A stretch of 13,948 nucleotides of DNA from Acidobacteriota bacterium (GCA_021810735.1 JAJZIF010000047.1:1-13948), one strand, 5' to 3'. Numbered from the stretch's first letter, positions 1-7,280 are shown. A program made the numbers and translations. Notes: a model not told the origin generated them from the letters alone.

Positions 1-73
1 GTTCCAGGCGGCAGTCCAGTTTGGGATAGCGGCCCCATGACTCGAACACGGGCTGTTTCGATCTGCTTGGCAT
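1..73 (-). CDS. FAD-linked oxidase, N-terminal fragment (runs off the window)
   Basis: Only the first 24 codons are present, starting at an ATG read from 73 down to 71 and leaving through the left edge. The visible protein ends ESWGRYPKLDCRLE. The S/G-WGRYP signature near the N-terminus is typical of bacterial FAD-binding (FAD_binding_4) oxidoreductases related to DprE1, which oxidise decaprenyl-phosphoryl ribose. The start lies 9 bp after the stop of the HAD-UbiA gene, so the two are probably one transcript. No clear Shine-Dalgarno precedes it, so translational coupling is likely. A DprE1-like role is inferred from the WGRYP motif plus the UbiA neighbour; the FAD site itself is outside the window. 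Another FAD-linked oxidase subfamily is possible. Confidence 0.6.
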   Translation of the reverse strand, partial: MPSRSKQPVFESWGRYPKLDCRLE

Positions 74-82
74 TATCACTAG

Positions 83-1618
83 TTATATCGAAGCGGAGAG
101 CGCAATGAGAAATATCGCCACGCCGGCCAGCAAACTGGCTCGGTCCGTGAGCGCGAAAATCACCGGGTCTTCATGCATCTGTCCTCGCGAAGCCCGCAGC
201 CACACGCGGCTCATCCACCAGATCAGCAGTGGCGTTAGCAACCATAAGCGCTGCGGATGGTGATAGAGCCGCTGGACGTCCGGATTGTTGATGTAAAGGG
301 TAAACACAACGATGGAGGCGAAGGCGCTGGCCGTACCGAAGGCGCGGAGCTGCTCCATATCGTGGACCAGGTAGCCACGGCCGTTGGAAGGCGCTGCTCC
401 GCGGGCGCGCAGATTTTCCAGCTCGCTGAAGCGTTTGACCAGCGCCAGGCTGAAGAAGAAAAAGATGGCAAACCCGGCCATCCAGTCGGAAATGGGGACT
501 CTCGCAGCGGCCGCGCCCGCCAGAATGCGCAGTGTATAGAGGGCGGAGAGAATGATGACATCCACAATGACAACGCGCTTGCAATAGAGCGAATAGACAA
601 GCGTGACGCAGCAATAGATGAGCAGCCATGAGGTGAACGCGGCGGACATCGGGATGGAGATGAGGATGCCCGCGGCAAAGAAAAGAATGGCCAGACAGAA
701 ACCGGCGAGCACGGAAAGATCGCCAGCGGCGAATGGTCGGCGGCGCTTGGTGGCGTGGCTTCGGTCCGAGGCGAGGTCGAGCAGATCGTTCACGATATAG
801 GTGCTGGACGCCACCAGGCTGAAGCTGAAAAATGCGAGCGCGGACTGCGCCAAGGCGGCGAGACCAATTGCATGCGCCAAAAGAAGCGGCAAAAAGATGA
901 GCACATTCTTGGCCCATTGATGGACGCGCAGAGCCCGCCAAATGGATCGCGCCGCAGGAGCCCGGTCGCGGAAGACATTCTGCACAGAAATTTTCTTGTG
1001 CTTCAGCAAGCTTGCGAGGCCCACCGTCGGATTCGCCAGCATCGCGCCTCCCGATGCGGTCAGCAGCGGAAGGTCTTTGCGGCTGTTGCCCACGTAGGCG
1101 AAGCCGCCGGGGCCGAAGCGCTGTTCCAGCACGCGCAGTTTGTCCACTCCGGTAAGGTTTGTATCGCCGTCGCTGGATATTACCGCGTCAAATATTCCCA
1201 GATGTACGGCGACTCGATCTGCCAATTGCCGGTCTGCTCCCGTGGACAAACAGAGGGGTCGCCCGCTCGCAGATTGCTCTCGCAGATAGACGATCAACGC
1301 TTCGTTATACGGAAGATGGGCGGCATCCAGGATTGCGCGGGCGGACACTTCGTGCTTCAGCCGAGCTTTGCCGCGGAGTAGCCAACCGGGCAAGCGCAGC
1401 AAATCCCGCGGATGCGTCCTCGCCAGCACGCAGAGCGAATCGGCCAGCGTGTCGGACTTGACCAGGGTGCCATCCAGATCGACACAGAGAGGCAGAGGCG
1501 CGCGGGACATGGTCCTGGACGGAGTTCCCTCGCCGGGCAGCGCATCGGACGCAACCGGATCGCCCGGAAACATCTCTGCGCTTTCGGCGGGTACTTCTGC
1601 TCGGCCTTCCACGCTCAT
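83..1618 (-). CDS. HAD phosphatase-UbiA prenyltransferase fusion (DPPR synthase-like)
   Basis: This is an integral membrane protein of about 511 residues from the ATG at 1618. The N-terminal part is a HAD-type hydrolase: motif I CVDLDGTLV has the two aspartates at residues 47 and 49, and a later motif reads GNSRKDLPLL. The C-terminal part is a UbiA-family prenyltransferase with LRVHQWAKN (from about residue 230) and the prenyl-diphosphate/Mg site NDLLDLASDRSHATKRRRP (from about 277), followed by several hydrophobic membrane segments. In Mycobacterium the UbiA homologue Rv3806c transfers phosphoribosyl to decaprenyl phosphate, and the NDxxDxxxDxxHxxKxxRP and RxxQWxKN motifs match that group. 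The HAD domain could dephosphorylate the 5-phosphoribosyl lipid; this is inference. The frame is open to a GTG at 1675, but that codon has no ribosome site. The ATG at 1618 has GGGAG about 9 nt upstream and I prefer it; the ATG at 1510 is a third option. The next gene, 9 bp downstream, is a probable FAD oxidase of the same pathway. Confidence 0.88.
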   Translation of the reverse strand: MSVEGRAEVPAESAEMFPGDPVASDALPGEGTPSRTMSRAPLPLCVDLDGTLVKSDTLADSLCVLARTHPRDLLRLPGWLLRGKARLKHEVSARAILDAAHLPYNEALIVYLREQSASGRPLCLSTGADRQLADRVAVHLGIFDAVISSDGDTNLTGVDKLRVLEQRFGPGGFAYVGNSRKDLPLLTASGGAMLANPTVGLASLLKHKKISVQNVFRDRAPAARSIWRALRVHQWAKNVLIFLPLLLAHAIGLAALAQSALAFFSFSLVASSTYIVNDLLDLASDRSHATKRRRPFAAGDLSVLAGFCLAILFFAAGILISIPMSAAFTSWLLIYCCVTLVYSLYCKRVVIVDVIILSALYTLRILAGAAAARVPISDWMAGFAIFFFFSLALVKRFSELENLRARGAAPSNGRGYLVHDMEQLRAFGTASAFASIVVFTLYINNPDVQRLYHHPQRLWLLTPLLIWWMSRVWLRASRGQMHEDPVIFALTDRASLLAGVAIFLIALSASI

Positions 1619-1917
1619 CCCTCGAAACTCCCACGGCTGCAAGAGAGCTGCTTTGATTTTTCCGCGTTCGTCCACGAATTTGCTTTGATGCTACATCAGA
1701 TCGAGCCAACGCACTCGCAAAAACGGTCGATGGAATGGGCGCGGATGCCGATGCAATGGAAGCGGACGAGCCGAGTGCAGGGTTCCGGCTCGGGCGCGAC
1801 GCGGCTGGCCTTGATATCGTTAGTAGTGCGCGGGAATTTCCAGCCACGACGACATGCAGCCGGGCGACGGTTCGCTTGGTTGCACACTGGGATGCAGGCA
1901 AGACGCCCGCGGAAGGG

Positions 1918-3108
1918 ATGGCCACTGTGATTACGGTATTGACGGCAGCGAAACTGCTGACTCCGCTGACAGAAATCGATGCGCCCCAGGTCACCATCGA
2001 AGATGGGTGCATCACCAGCATCGAGTCGCGCGGGGCCTTGGCGCCTCCGGAAGGGGCGAGCCATCTCGATTACCCGGATGCCACGCTCGTCCCCGGTTAT
2101 TTCGATATCCACACGCACGGCGCGATGGGGCAGAACGCGATGGATGGCACCGACGACGCATTCGATGCGATCGGAAAATTTCTCGCGAGCCGAGGTGTCG
2201 CCGCCTACCTGCCAACCACGGTGACGGCACCGATCGACATGACGTTGTGCGCGCTGGAAGGAATGGCGCAGCAAATCGAGCGAGCGAAGGAGACTTCCAG
2301 GGAAGCCGTGAGCCTTCACGGCGCGAAACCGCTGGGCATCCATCTCGAAGGCCCGTTTCTTTCCCACAGCAAGCGCGGCGTGCAGCCGGCAGAGTATTTG
2401 CAGGAACCCTCCATCGACCTGCTGCGGCGCTTTTGGGAGGCGGCGCGCGGCCACATCGTTGTGATGACCGTCGCGCCGGAGTTGCCAGGCGCGATTGAAT
2501 TGATTCAGGAAGCAGTTCGGCTCGGGATTCGCGTCAGCCTGGGGCACAGCAACGCGACCACTCCGGAGGCGCAGGCCGGAGTTGCGGCGGGGGCCGTCAG
2601 CGCGACGCACACGTTCAATGCCATGCGGCCGCTCGACCATCGCCAGCCTGGCCTGCTGGGGGTCGTACTGGATGAGGTCCACCTGTTCGCCGAGTTGATC
2701 TGCGATGGCATCCACGTCGATCCGCTGCTGGTGCGGCTGTTTCACAAGGCGAAGACGCCGGACCGCGGCATACTCGTCACCGACTCGATTGCGGCCACAG
2801 GAATGCCGGACGGCGTGTACAAGCTGGGCACGATGAATGTGACGGTGGCCAACGGAAGGTGCATGTATGAGGGAAGATTGGCGGGCAGCGTGTTGACCCT
2901 GGATCGCGCGGTGCGCAACTTCGTGAAATTCACCCAAGCTTCCTACGGTGTCGCAGCGCGGTACGCATCGACGAATCCAGCGCATATGGCGGGCTTCGCC
3001 GAGACGCATGGAGAGCTTGCGCCGGGGCGCCCGGCCAACATCACCGTACTGTCGCCCTCGGGCGAAATTCGCAGCACGCTTTTGGACGGCCAGGTCTTTG
3101 GCGCGTAA
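1918..3108 (+). CDS. nagA: N-acetylglucosamine-6-phosphate deacetylase
   Basis: This cytoplasmic amidohydrolase converts GlcNAc-6-phosphate to glucosamine-6-phosphate and acetate. From the ATG at 1918 it is 396 residues, normal for NagA. All landmarks are visible: DIHTHG (His65, His67), HLEGPF (Glu144, metal ligand), LGHSNAT (His210), ATHTFNAM (His231), LICDGIHVD, and LVTDSI (Asp289, the catalytic acid). The frame is open back to 1735, but residues before 1918 do not look like NagA. GGAAGGG abuts the ATG, which is unusually close, so the GTG at 1927 (MITVLTAAKLL, about 10 nt from the same SD) is an equally good start. Upstream, the roughly 240 bp shared with the divergent UbiA gene presumably holds both promoters; I could not pick convincing boxes. 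It converges on a probable GlcNAc kinase, which would supply its substrate. No nagB deaminase lies in the window. Confidence 0.95.
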   Translation: MATVITVLTAAKLLTPLTEIDAPQVTIEDGCITSIESRGALAPPEGASHLDYPDATLVPGYFDIHTHGAMGQNAMDGTDDAFDAIGKFLASRGVAAYLPTTVTAPIDMTLCALEGMAQQIERAKETSREAVSLHGAKPLGIHLEGPFLSHSKRGVQPAEYLQEPSIDLLRRFWEAARGHIVVMTVAPELPGAIELIQEAVRLGIRVSLGHSNATTPEAQAGVAAGAVSATHTFNAMRPLDHRQPGLLGVVLDEVHLFAELICDGIHVDPLLVRLFHKAKTPDRGILVTDSIAATGMPDGVYKLGTMNVTVANGRCMYEGRLAGSVLTLDRAVRNFVKFTQASYGVAARYASTNPAHMAGFAETHGELAPGRPANITVLSPSGEIRSTLLDGQVFGA

Positions 3109-3116
3109 ACCGGCGG

Positions 3117-3206
3117 GATCGGATTTACAGATACTGGTTTCAAAATGAGAGGAGTCATTGTGAGTCCTTCGACTTCGCTCAGGATAAACTCCGCGAAGAA
3201 TCCAGA
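3117..3206 (-). repeat. Dispersed intergenic repeat, copy A (reverse orientation)
   Basis: Read on the minus strand it runs from TCTGGATTCTTCGCGGAG through GAGCGAAGTCGAAGGA and ATGACTCCTCTCATTTTGAA to ATCTGTAAATCCGAT. The start and end match copy C at 5778-5850 over both flanks, with a different central part. It lies 8 bp after the nagA stop and could act as that gene's 3' structure. Spurious translation gives LSEVEG and YPERSRR peptides, which from memory are typical of dispersed repeats in acidobacterial and other environmental genomes. Confidence 0.7.
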
Positions 3207-3238
3207 GGATGATGGCGGCGTGGTCGGTGCGGACATCG

Positions 3239-3323
3239 TCTGGATTCTTCACTTCAGTCGGCGCGGCGACCTCCGTTCAGAATGACTCTCCACCACAAAT
3301 GACTCTACAAACTGTACATCCGC
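3239..3323 (+). repeat. Dispersed intergenic repeat, copy B (forward orientation)
   Basis: It begins TCTGGATTCTTC, has AGAATGACTC after a GC-rich centre (TCGGCGCGGCGA), and ends CTGTACATCCGC. These match the start, middle and end of copy C, although the stretch between AGAATGACTC and the end is more diverged. It is arranged head-to-head with copy A across about 32 bp, so A and B form an inverted pair filling the space between the convergent nagA and kinase genes. The pair may form a large hairpin in transcripts entering from either side. Confidence 0.6.
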
Positions 3324-3363
3324 AATAGAACGATTCCAAGGCAGGCGCAAGGGATCGAATGGT

Positions 3364-4305
3364 TCAGGAAGGAATTGCAGGCTGCTGTGAGCGTCGATCG
3401 TGGCGAGCCCGCCAGAGCGCGCCTTGAACGGAGTCGACGGCTTCCCGCCGGATTCGTATCCCGGGAAGTTCGCGCCGAATGAAGGCGAACATCGCATCTC
3501 GCACGGGCGCAATTTGGCGCAGAATGCTGCCGGTGAAGGCAACCTCGGGCGATGCGGCACGCGCTCCTTCGAGCGCCTCGACTCTCTGGACGACGAGCGC
3601 GGCATACATTCCCAGGAAGTGTCCGGCCTGCTCCAGAACCTGGGCGGCATAGAAATCGCCTTGCTGGGCGGCTTCGACGACGATGGGCGTAAGCGCCGCG
3701 AAATCGGGGCTCGGGTTGCGATTCGCGGCATCGATCAAGGCCGCTACGTTCGGCAGATACCAGGCTTGCAGGATTTTTGGGAGCAGCAGGGTGGTGGTAT
3801 CGCGATCGAGCGCGTCGAAAACGGCGCGCACCGCATGTCTTCCGATCCAGCTTCCCGATCCCTCATCGGCCAGTACGGGGCCCCAGCCGCCCACGTGGAT
3901 CAGCCGTCCATCGCTGGCGCGCCCAATCAGGTTCGACCCGGTTCCGGCCACGACCAGCACGCCCGCGCCGCCGGAAAAAGCGGCATCGAGGGCGATCTCT
4001 TCATCGCCAGCCAGCAAAATATCGCCGCTGACACGGGCCTGCAACGCCTGCCGGACCCAGTCCGCGACGCGAGGCACGGAAATGCCCGCCAGCCCGACGC
4101 AGGTGCAAGCGATGGAATCGAGCGCAACGCCGGACTGCGCGGAGATGGCGCGCAGCAGATCGTCGAGGTTTTTCTCCGCATCTTCCACGGAGGCGAGCAG
4201 AATTTTGATGGTGCCGCTGGAAGCGCGGGCAAGAACGGTGTCATCCTGCGCGAGAGCGCATTCCGTCCGTGTGCCTCCCGCATCCAGCCCAAGATAATAC
4301 GCCAT
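3364..4305 (-). CDS. BadF/BadG/BcrA/BcrD-type ATPase, probable N-acetylglucosamine kinase
   Basis: This is a 313-residue ASKHA-fold sugar kinase. It starts MAYYLGLDAGGTRTECALA, the phosphate-1 loop with Asp8. It continues with VGLAGI (about 70-74), AGDEEIALDAAF (Asp101, the likely catalytic base), AGTGSNLIGR (phosphate-2, 121-124), GGWGPVLADEGSGSWIG (139-155) and FTGSILRQI (adenosine region). This is the pattern of eukaryote-like GlcNAc kinases in the BcrAD_BadFG family, which phosphorylate GlcNAc or related amino sugars with ATP. The convergent nagA supports GlcNAc as substrate. The start at 4305 has GGGA just upstream; an in-frame ATG at 4317 would add MLGS. The frame is open to 4494, but that part overlaps the upstream outer-membrane gene and is not kinase-like. 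Glucosamine or muramyl-sugar kinase activity is possible, so no symbol is given. Confidence 0.87.
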   Translation of the reverse strand: MAYYLGLDAGGTRTECALAQDDTVLARASSGTIKILLASVEDAEKNLDDLLRAISAQSGVALDSIACTCVGLAGISVPRVADWVRQALQARVSGDILLAGDEEIALDAAFSGGAGVLVVAGTGSNLIGRASDGRLIHVGGWGPVLADEGSGSWIGRHAVRAVFDALDRDTTTLLLPKILQAWYLPNVAALIDAANRNPSPDFAALTPIVVEAAQQGDFYAAQVLEQAGHFLGMYAALVVQRVEALEGARAASPEVAFTGSILRQIAPVRDAMFAFIRRELPGIRIRREAVDSVQGALWRARHDRRSQQPAIPS

Positions 4306-4324
4306 GCTTCCCAGCATAAATGCA

Positions 4325-4352
4325 CATCGCTCCGCGGAGTGGCGGAGCGATG
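4325..4352 (-). terminator. 11-bp perfect inverted repeat between outer-membrane gene and kinase
   Basis: CATCGCTCCGC (4325-4335) and GCGGAGCGATG (4342-4352) are exact reverse complements separated by a 6-nt loop. On the minus strand the hairpin lies 30 bp after the stop at 4383 and about 20 bp before the kinase start. It is followed only by TGCATTT, not a strong T-tract. It could be a weak terminator or attenuator for the outer-membrane gene, or a structure in the kinase 5' leader. Confidence 0.5.
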
Positions 4353-4382
4353 CAGATGCCTGGCGGATATACCCGACGGACA

Positions 4383-5282
4383 CTAATGGTGTTTCCAGTC
4401 GCCCCAGTTGAAGTAGTGCCCGAGGATTCCTTTCACGATCAGATGGTCCGTGGATGCCGTCGCTCCCCATCCGGCGCCAATATTGATCTCCCACTTGGGC
4501 GAGACGAACAGATTCACCACCGGGAAGAATTGCTGTTGCTGATTGTGGAGGGAAACGAAATTGCCGAACTCACCGTAGTATCCGTAATATTCAATACCGA
4601 AGTTGTAGAGCTTGGAAGGCTGATACGTCAGCGTGGCGGCGGGTCCGAAGGTCACTCCATGCGGCGAGACATCGCGGTAGTAATATGCAATTTCTTCCGG
4701 GGTGGAACCGGGAGGGAGGGAGACGGGATGGATACCCCAGTTCATGGTTCCATTCACGGACCAGTACCATTTCCCCAGGGTCTGATCGACGATCGGCATG
4801 ATCTGCCAGGACCAGGTTGGATTCGCATATGCCGCGCGGGCATACCCGATCTCATTCGAAAGGCTCAGGCCCACCGGCAGATGCCAACTGAGAGGAGCGC
4901 GCACGCGCGGACGGATGTGATCGCCGACCCACTGCACGCCGCTCCCGTTCTTTTCCTCGGTAAAAATATAAAACCCAACTTCCGACCAGTTTGTAATGCC
5001 CTGGGTCAGCTCGATGGTTTCATGTTCCTGACCTTGGGTGGGCAGCATCCCATACTGAGTCGTGGTGCTGCCCTCCACGGTGTAGTTGCTGTGCAATTCC
5101 GTGAGCAGGGTTTTCGGGGCAATCGTCTCGGACGGATAGACTTGAATTTCGTAGTTGTTCTGGGCATGCAAAAATCCATGCGCCGCGAAAATGAGGATCA
5201 GAGCCAGCAGGCCCATGGACAGACGGATTCGAGCCAGCGACAGATGCATCCTCAGGTCCAGTTCTCTTAAATATTTAAGCAT
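4383..5282 (-). CDS. Outer-membrane beta-barrel protein, signal-peptide bearing
   Basis: The 299-residue protein has an N-terminal signal: a basic stretch, hydrophobic MGLLALILIFAAHG, and probable cleavage after FLHA (residue 40). The mature part is rich in aromatic residues and short alternating strands. It contains ELHSNYT, HETIELTQGITNW, GDHIRPRVRAPLSWHLPVG, FGIEYYGYYG and the near-terminal STDHLIVKGILGHYFNW, as in acidobacterial and proteobacterial outer-membrane proteins often labelled transporter. The upstream gene is a multicopper oxidase remnant whose stop overlaps this start (ATGCTTAA), recalling PcoA-PcoB or CopA-CopB pairs. I cannot show homology to CopB and call no function beyond outer membrane. 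The first ATG (5282) has no SD, and initiation by coupling to the oxidase is plausible. An in-frame ATG at 5249 also leaves an intact signal peptide, with a GAGG very close to it. Confidence 0.78.
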   Translation of the reverse strand: MLKYLRELDLRMHLSLARIRLSMGLLALILIFAAHGFLHAQNNYEIQVYPSETIAPKTLLTELHSNYTVEGSTTTQYGMLPTQGQEHETIELTQGITNWSEVGFYIFTEEKNGSGVQWVGDHIRPRVRAPLSWHLPVGLSLSNEIGYARAAYANPTWSWQIMPIVDQTLGKWYWSVNGTMNWGIHPVSLPPGSTPEEIAYYYRDVSPHGVTFGPAATLTYQPSKLYNFGIEYYGYYGEFGNFVSLHNQQQQFFPVVNLFVSPKWEINIGAGWGATASTDHLIVKGILGHYFNWGDWKHH

Positions 5283-5631
5283 AGTCGAACAGCATCATGA
5301 AGCCGGGGTCCATATGATCTTGCCGATGACAGTGAACCAGGGTTTTGCCGGGATGATTCGCTGTAAAAGCTACTTCCGTCTTTGCGCGTGTCTGCAACAG
5401 AACTACATCTTTAAAAATTCCAGCCGTCGACTTGCCGTTCAAGGATTTCAGTTCAAAACTGTGCCGGTGGAGATGCACGGGATGAATATCATCGCTCCGG
5501 TTATAAGAAATTAGACGGTATCGCGTTCCCTCGGTAAGCTGGATTTGTTTCGTTTTCAGCCACGAAGGACCATGGATCGTCCAATGGTCGAAATCTCCGT
5601 AGCGCGAAGAAACTTTCTTCGATTCACGCAT
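5275..5631 (-). pseudogene. Multicopper oxidase, C-terminal domain only (5'-truncated)
   Basis: The 118 residues match the last cupredoxin domain of a multicopper oxidase. They contain HPVHLHRHSFE (His50, His53, His55 and His57) and HCHRQDHMDPGFMM (His100, Cys101, His102, His106), the L3 and L4 copper motifs. The type-1 axial position is Phe111, as in high-potential laccases. Complete enzymes have two or three cupredoxin domains and about 400-600 residues. The L1 and L2 HxH motifs that complete the trinuclear site are missing, and nothing like them appears upstream. The frame stays open a little beyond the ATG at 5631 (TNGKRAIQSPGW), then enters repeat-like sequence from about 5690. I therefore read it as a remnant. 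Its stop overlaps the outer-membrane gene start by 8 bp, and it may still serve for translational coupling. A functional single-domain cupredoxin is the alternative. Confidence 0.75.
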
Positions 5632-5777
5632 CCACCCCGGCGACTGTATGGCGCGTTTACCGTTTGTGTGGCGATTTGCGGTAGAGAGCCATTCTGAACG
5701 CTCCGACTTCGCTCAGCAGGCCCGGTACGGCGAAGTGAGCCCAGACATTATGCGCCTCGTGAACTCTGTCATCACCT

Positions 5778-5850
5778 TCTGGATTCTTCGGTCGCCGCGG
5801 CGACCGAAGAATGACTCCTCTGATTTTGAATACGGCATCTGTAGATCCGC
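5778..5850 (+). repeat. Dispersed intergenic repeat, copy C, with a 30-bp perfect palindrome
   Basis: This is the best-preserved copy. It starts TCTGGATTCTTC and contains a perfect palindrome at 5783-5812 whose left half is ATTCTTCGGTCGCCG. It continues ATGACTCCTCTGATTTTGAA and ends ATCTGTAGATCCGC. The region just left of it (about 5690-5777) has CGACTTCGCTCAG, also present inside copy A, so the full element may be longer. It sits beside the broken end of the multicopper oxidase. Confidence 0.72.
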
Positions 5851-5901
5851 TGTATTATTTCGTACGGAGCGATGGCGGGGAAAGATGAATCATGGTGGAA
5901 G

Positions 5902-5930
5902 AAAAAAGTCCGCTGAATGCGGACTTTTTC
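5902..5930 (-). terminator. Rho-independent terminator of the lipoprotein gene
   Basis: AAAAAGTCCGC (5903-5913) pairs with GCGGACTTTTT (5919-5929) around a 5-nt loop. On the minus strand this is a GC stem followed by a run of six T, starting about 33 bp after the stop of the beta-propeller lipoprotein at 5963. It could also terminate transcription on the plus strand, since the stem is flanked by A and T runs on both sides. Confidence 0.85.
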
Positions 5931-5962
5931 TTGCGGAGCGAATTTGCGGACTTTCGCGAACG

Positions 5963-7201
5963 CTATGGAGTGATGCTTTGCACCGGATGCGTGCCGTTGG
6001 CGGACGCGGCAACGCAGTCGGGCAGGCCACCGGCCGGATATGGACTGTTCAGTGCAGTCACGAGCACTCCGGTGTGCGGATTGAGCTCGAAACCGGTCAC
6101 GGAATTATCCAGAAAATTCGCCGTGTAGACGAACCGCCCATATGCCGGTTCCAGCGCGATGCAGGTCGGTCCGGTTCCGGTACCGTACCCTCCCCCCGAT
6201 ACCGCAACGGGATTGCCCGTAGACGCCTGGATGGTGTAGGCGGTCACAGTATTCGAGTTATAGTTGGTCACGTAAAGAAATTTTGCCCGTGGATCGACCA
6301 CCATTCCGTAGGGATACAGGCCGGTCGGAAATGGACCGTTCACCTGGGATTGCAGCGACCCTCCGTTAATGATGTTGTACGCGAGAATTAAATTTTGATA
6401 CTGGTCGGTCACGTAGACGAATCGCCCGGTTGGATCGCTGACGATCGCGCTGGGTTTTACGCCCGCCTGAAAATTGTTGTTGGCCAGCGGAGTCAATAGG
6501 CCGGTTGTATAGTTCACGGAATACGCATAGATCGAGTGCGTGCCCTGGTCGGCGACATACAGGTAATTCACAAACGCGGTCGCGGTGACGCCAATGGGTT
6601 GCGAGCCGATGACAGGGGTACCGATGGTAAAGCAATTTCCATCGTTCCCCGCGACGGGCGTGCCAAGCGATCCATCCGTTTGGCTGATGGGATAGACCAC
6701 GACGCAGCCCTGGGTAGGAACCGTATTGGTTACCAGCGGATTGATATTGGGAGGCGCGACACCATTGAATCCAGGCGCGTAGCTATCCACGACGAAGAGA
6801 TACCTGTTGCTGGGATCGATCGCGGTCGCAATGGGATAGGTGCCTGGCGTGTTGTAAGTGTGGGCCTGATACAGCTTGCCGTCCGTCCCGATATTGAACT
6901 GGACCACAGTGTTGTCGATTTCATGGATGACATAGAGGTAGTCGTTGTTGCCGTTGCTGTTGCTCACAGCAACGGCAACCGGATACTGGCCACCCGATGG
7001 AAATGGCGAATTCGCCACCTGCGTGATGGCTCCCGAAACGCTATCGATCGTATACGCGCTAATCGTGCCCGGCGTGGTCTTGGTGTTGAGAGTGTAGACA
7101 AACCCGAGCGTGAAACTTGGATTACAGGCCGTCATGCTCAATCCAAGAGCCAGAGATGCAACCAAGGCCAAGGTGAGCCGGCCGTATTGACTCCACTTCA
7201 T
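5963..7201 (-). CDS. Beta-propeller lipoprotein (lactonase/YVTN-like), paralogue 1
   Basis: The 412-residue protein has a lipoprotein signal MKWSQYGRLTLALVASLALG ending in a lipobox-like SMTAC with Cys26. The rest is a series of blade-like repeats such as VYTLNTKTTPGTISAYTID, NRYLFVVDSY, VNYLYVADQGTHSIYAYSV, GRFVYVTDQYQNLILAYNI and AKFLYVTNYNSNTVTAYTI. Each has an F/L-Y-V-x-N/D core, the pattern of YVTN/6-phosphogluconolactonase-like propellers. Catalysis is not shown; many family members are surface or binding proteins. AAAGGA sits 6 nt before the ATG. The neighbour at 7454-8755 is a paralogue with the same signal-peptide layout. A strong terminator follows at 5902-5930. Export to the periplasm or the outer-membrane inner face is expected from Cys26. 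Confidence 0.85.
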   Translation of the reverse strand: MKWSQYGRLTLALVASLALGLSMTACNPSFTLGFVYTLNTKTTPGTISAYTIDSVSGAITQVANSPFPSGGQYPVAVAVSNSNGNNDYLYVIHEIDNTVVQFNIGTDGKLYQAHTYNTPGTYPIATAIDPSNRYLFVVDSYAPGFNGVAPPNINPLVTNTVPTQGCVVVYPISQTDGSLGTPVAGNDGNCFTIGTPVIGSQPIGVTATAFVNYLYVADQGTHSIYAYSVNYTTGLLTPLANNNFQAGVKPSAIVSDPTGRFVYVTDQYQNLILAYNIINGGSLQSQVNGPFPTGLYPYGMVVDPRAKFLYVTNYNSNTVTAYTIQASTGNPVAVSGGGYGTGTGPTCIALEPAYGRFVYTANFLDNSVTGFELNPHTGVLVTALNSPYPAGGLPDCVAASANGTHPVQSITP

Positions 7202-7280
7202 GCGATTCCTTTGTCCCCGGCTTTGAGTTCAGCAACAGGGTATTCTTTGTTGAAGCCTTGAGGGGTTGTTCCTAACTTGT

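Noticed and set aside
1696..3252. 518-codon minus-strand open frame
   Set aside because: It is fully antisense to nagA, whose catalytic motifs are unmistakable; the antisense product is Arg/His-rich with no domain, and its 5' end runs through the dispersed repeat.
5275..5631. Intact small copper protein
   Set aside because: A single MCO C-terminal domain lacks the L1/L2 histidines needed for the trinuclear copper site; truncation next to repeats is the simpler explanation.
3117..5850. CRISPR-like repeats
   Set aside because: The three copies are far apart, in both orientations, and not separated by uniform spacers; no cas genes are present.
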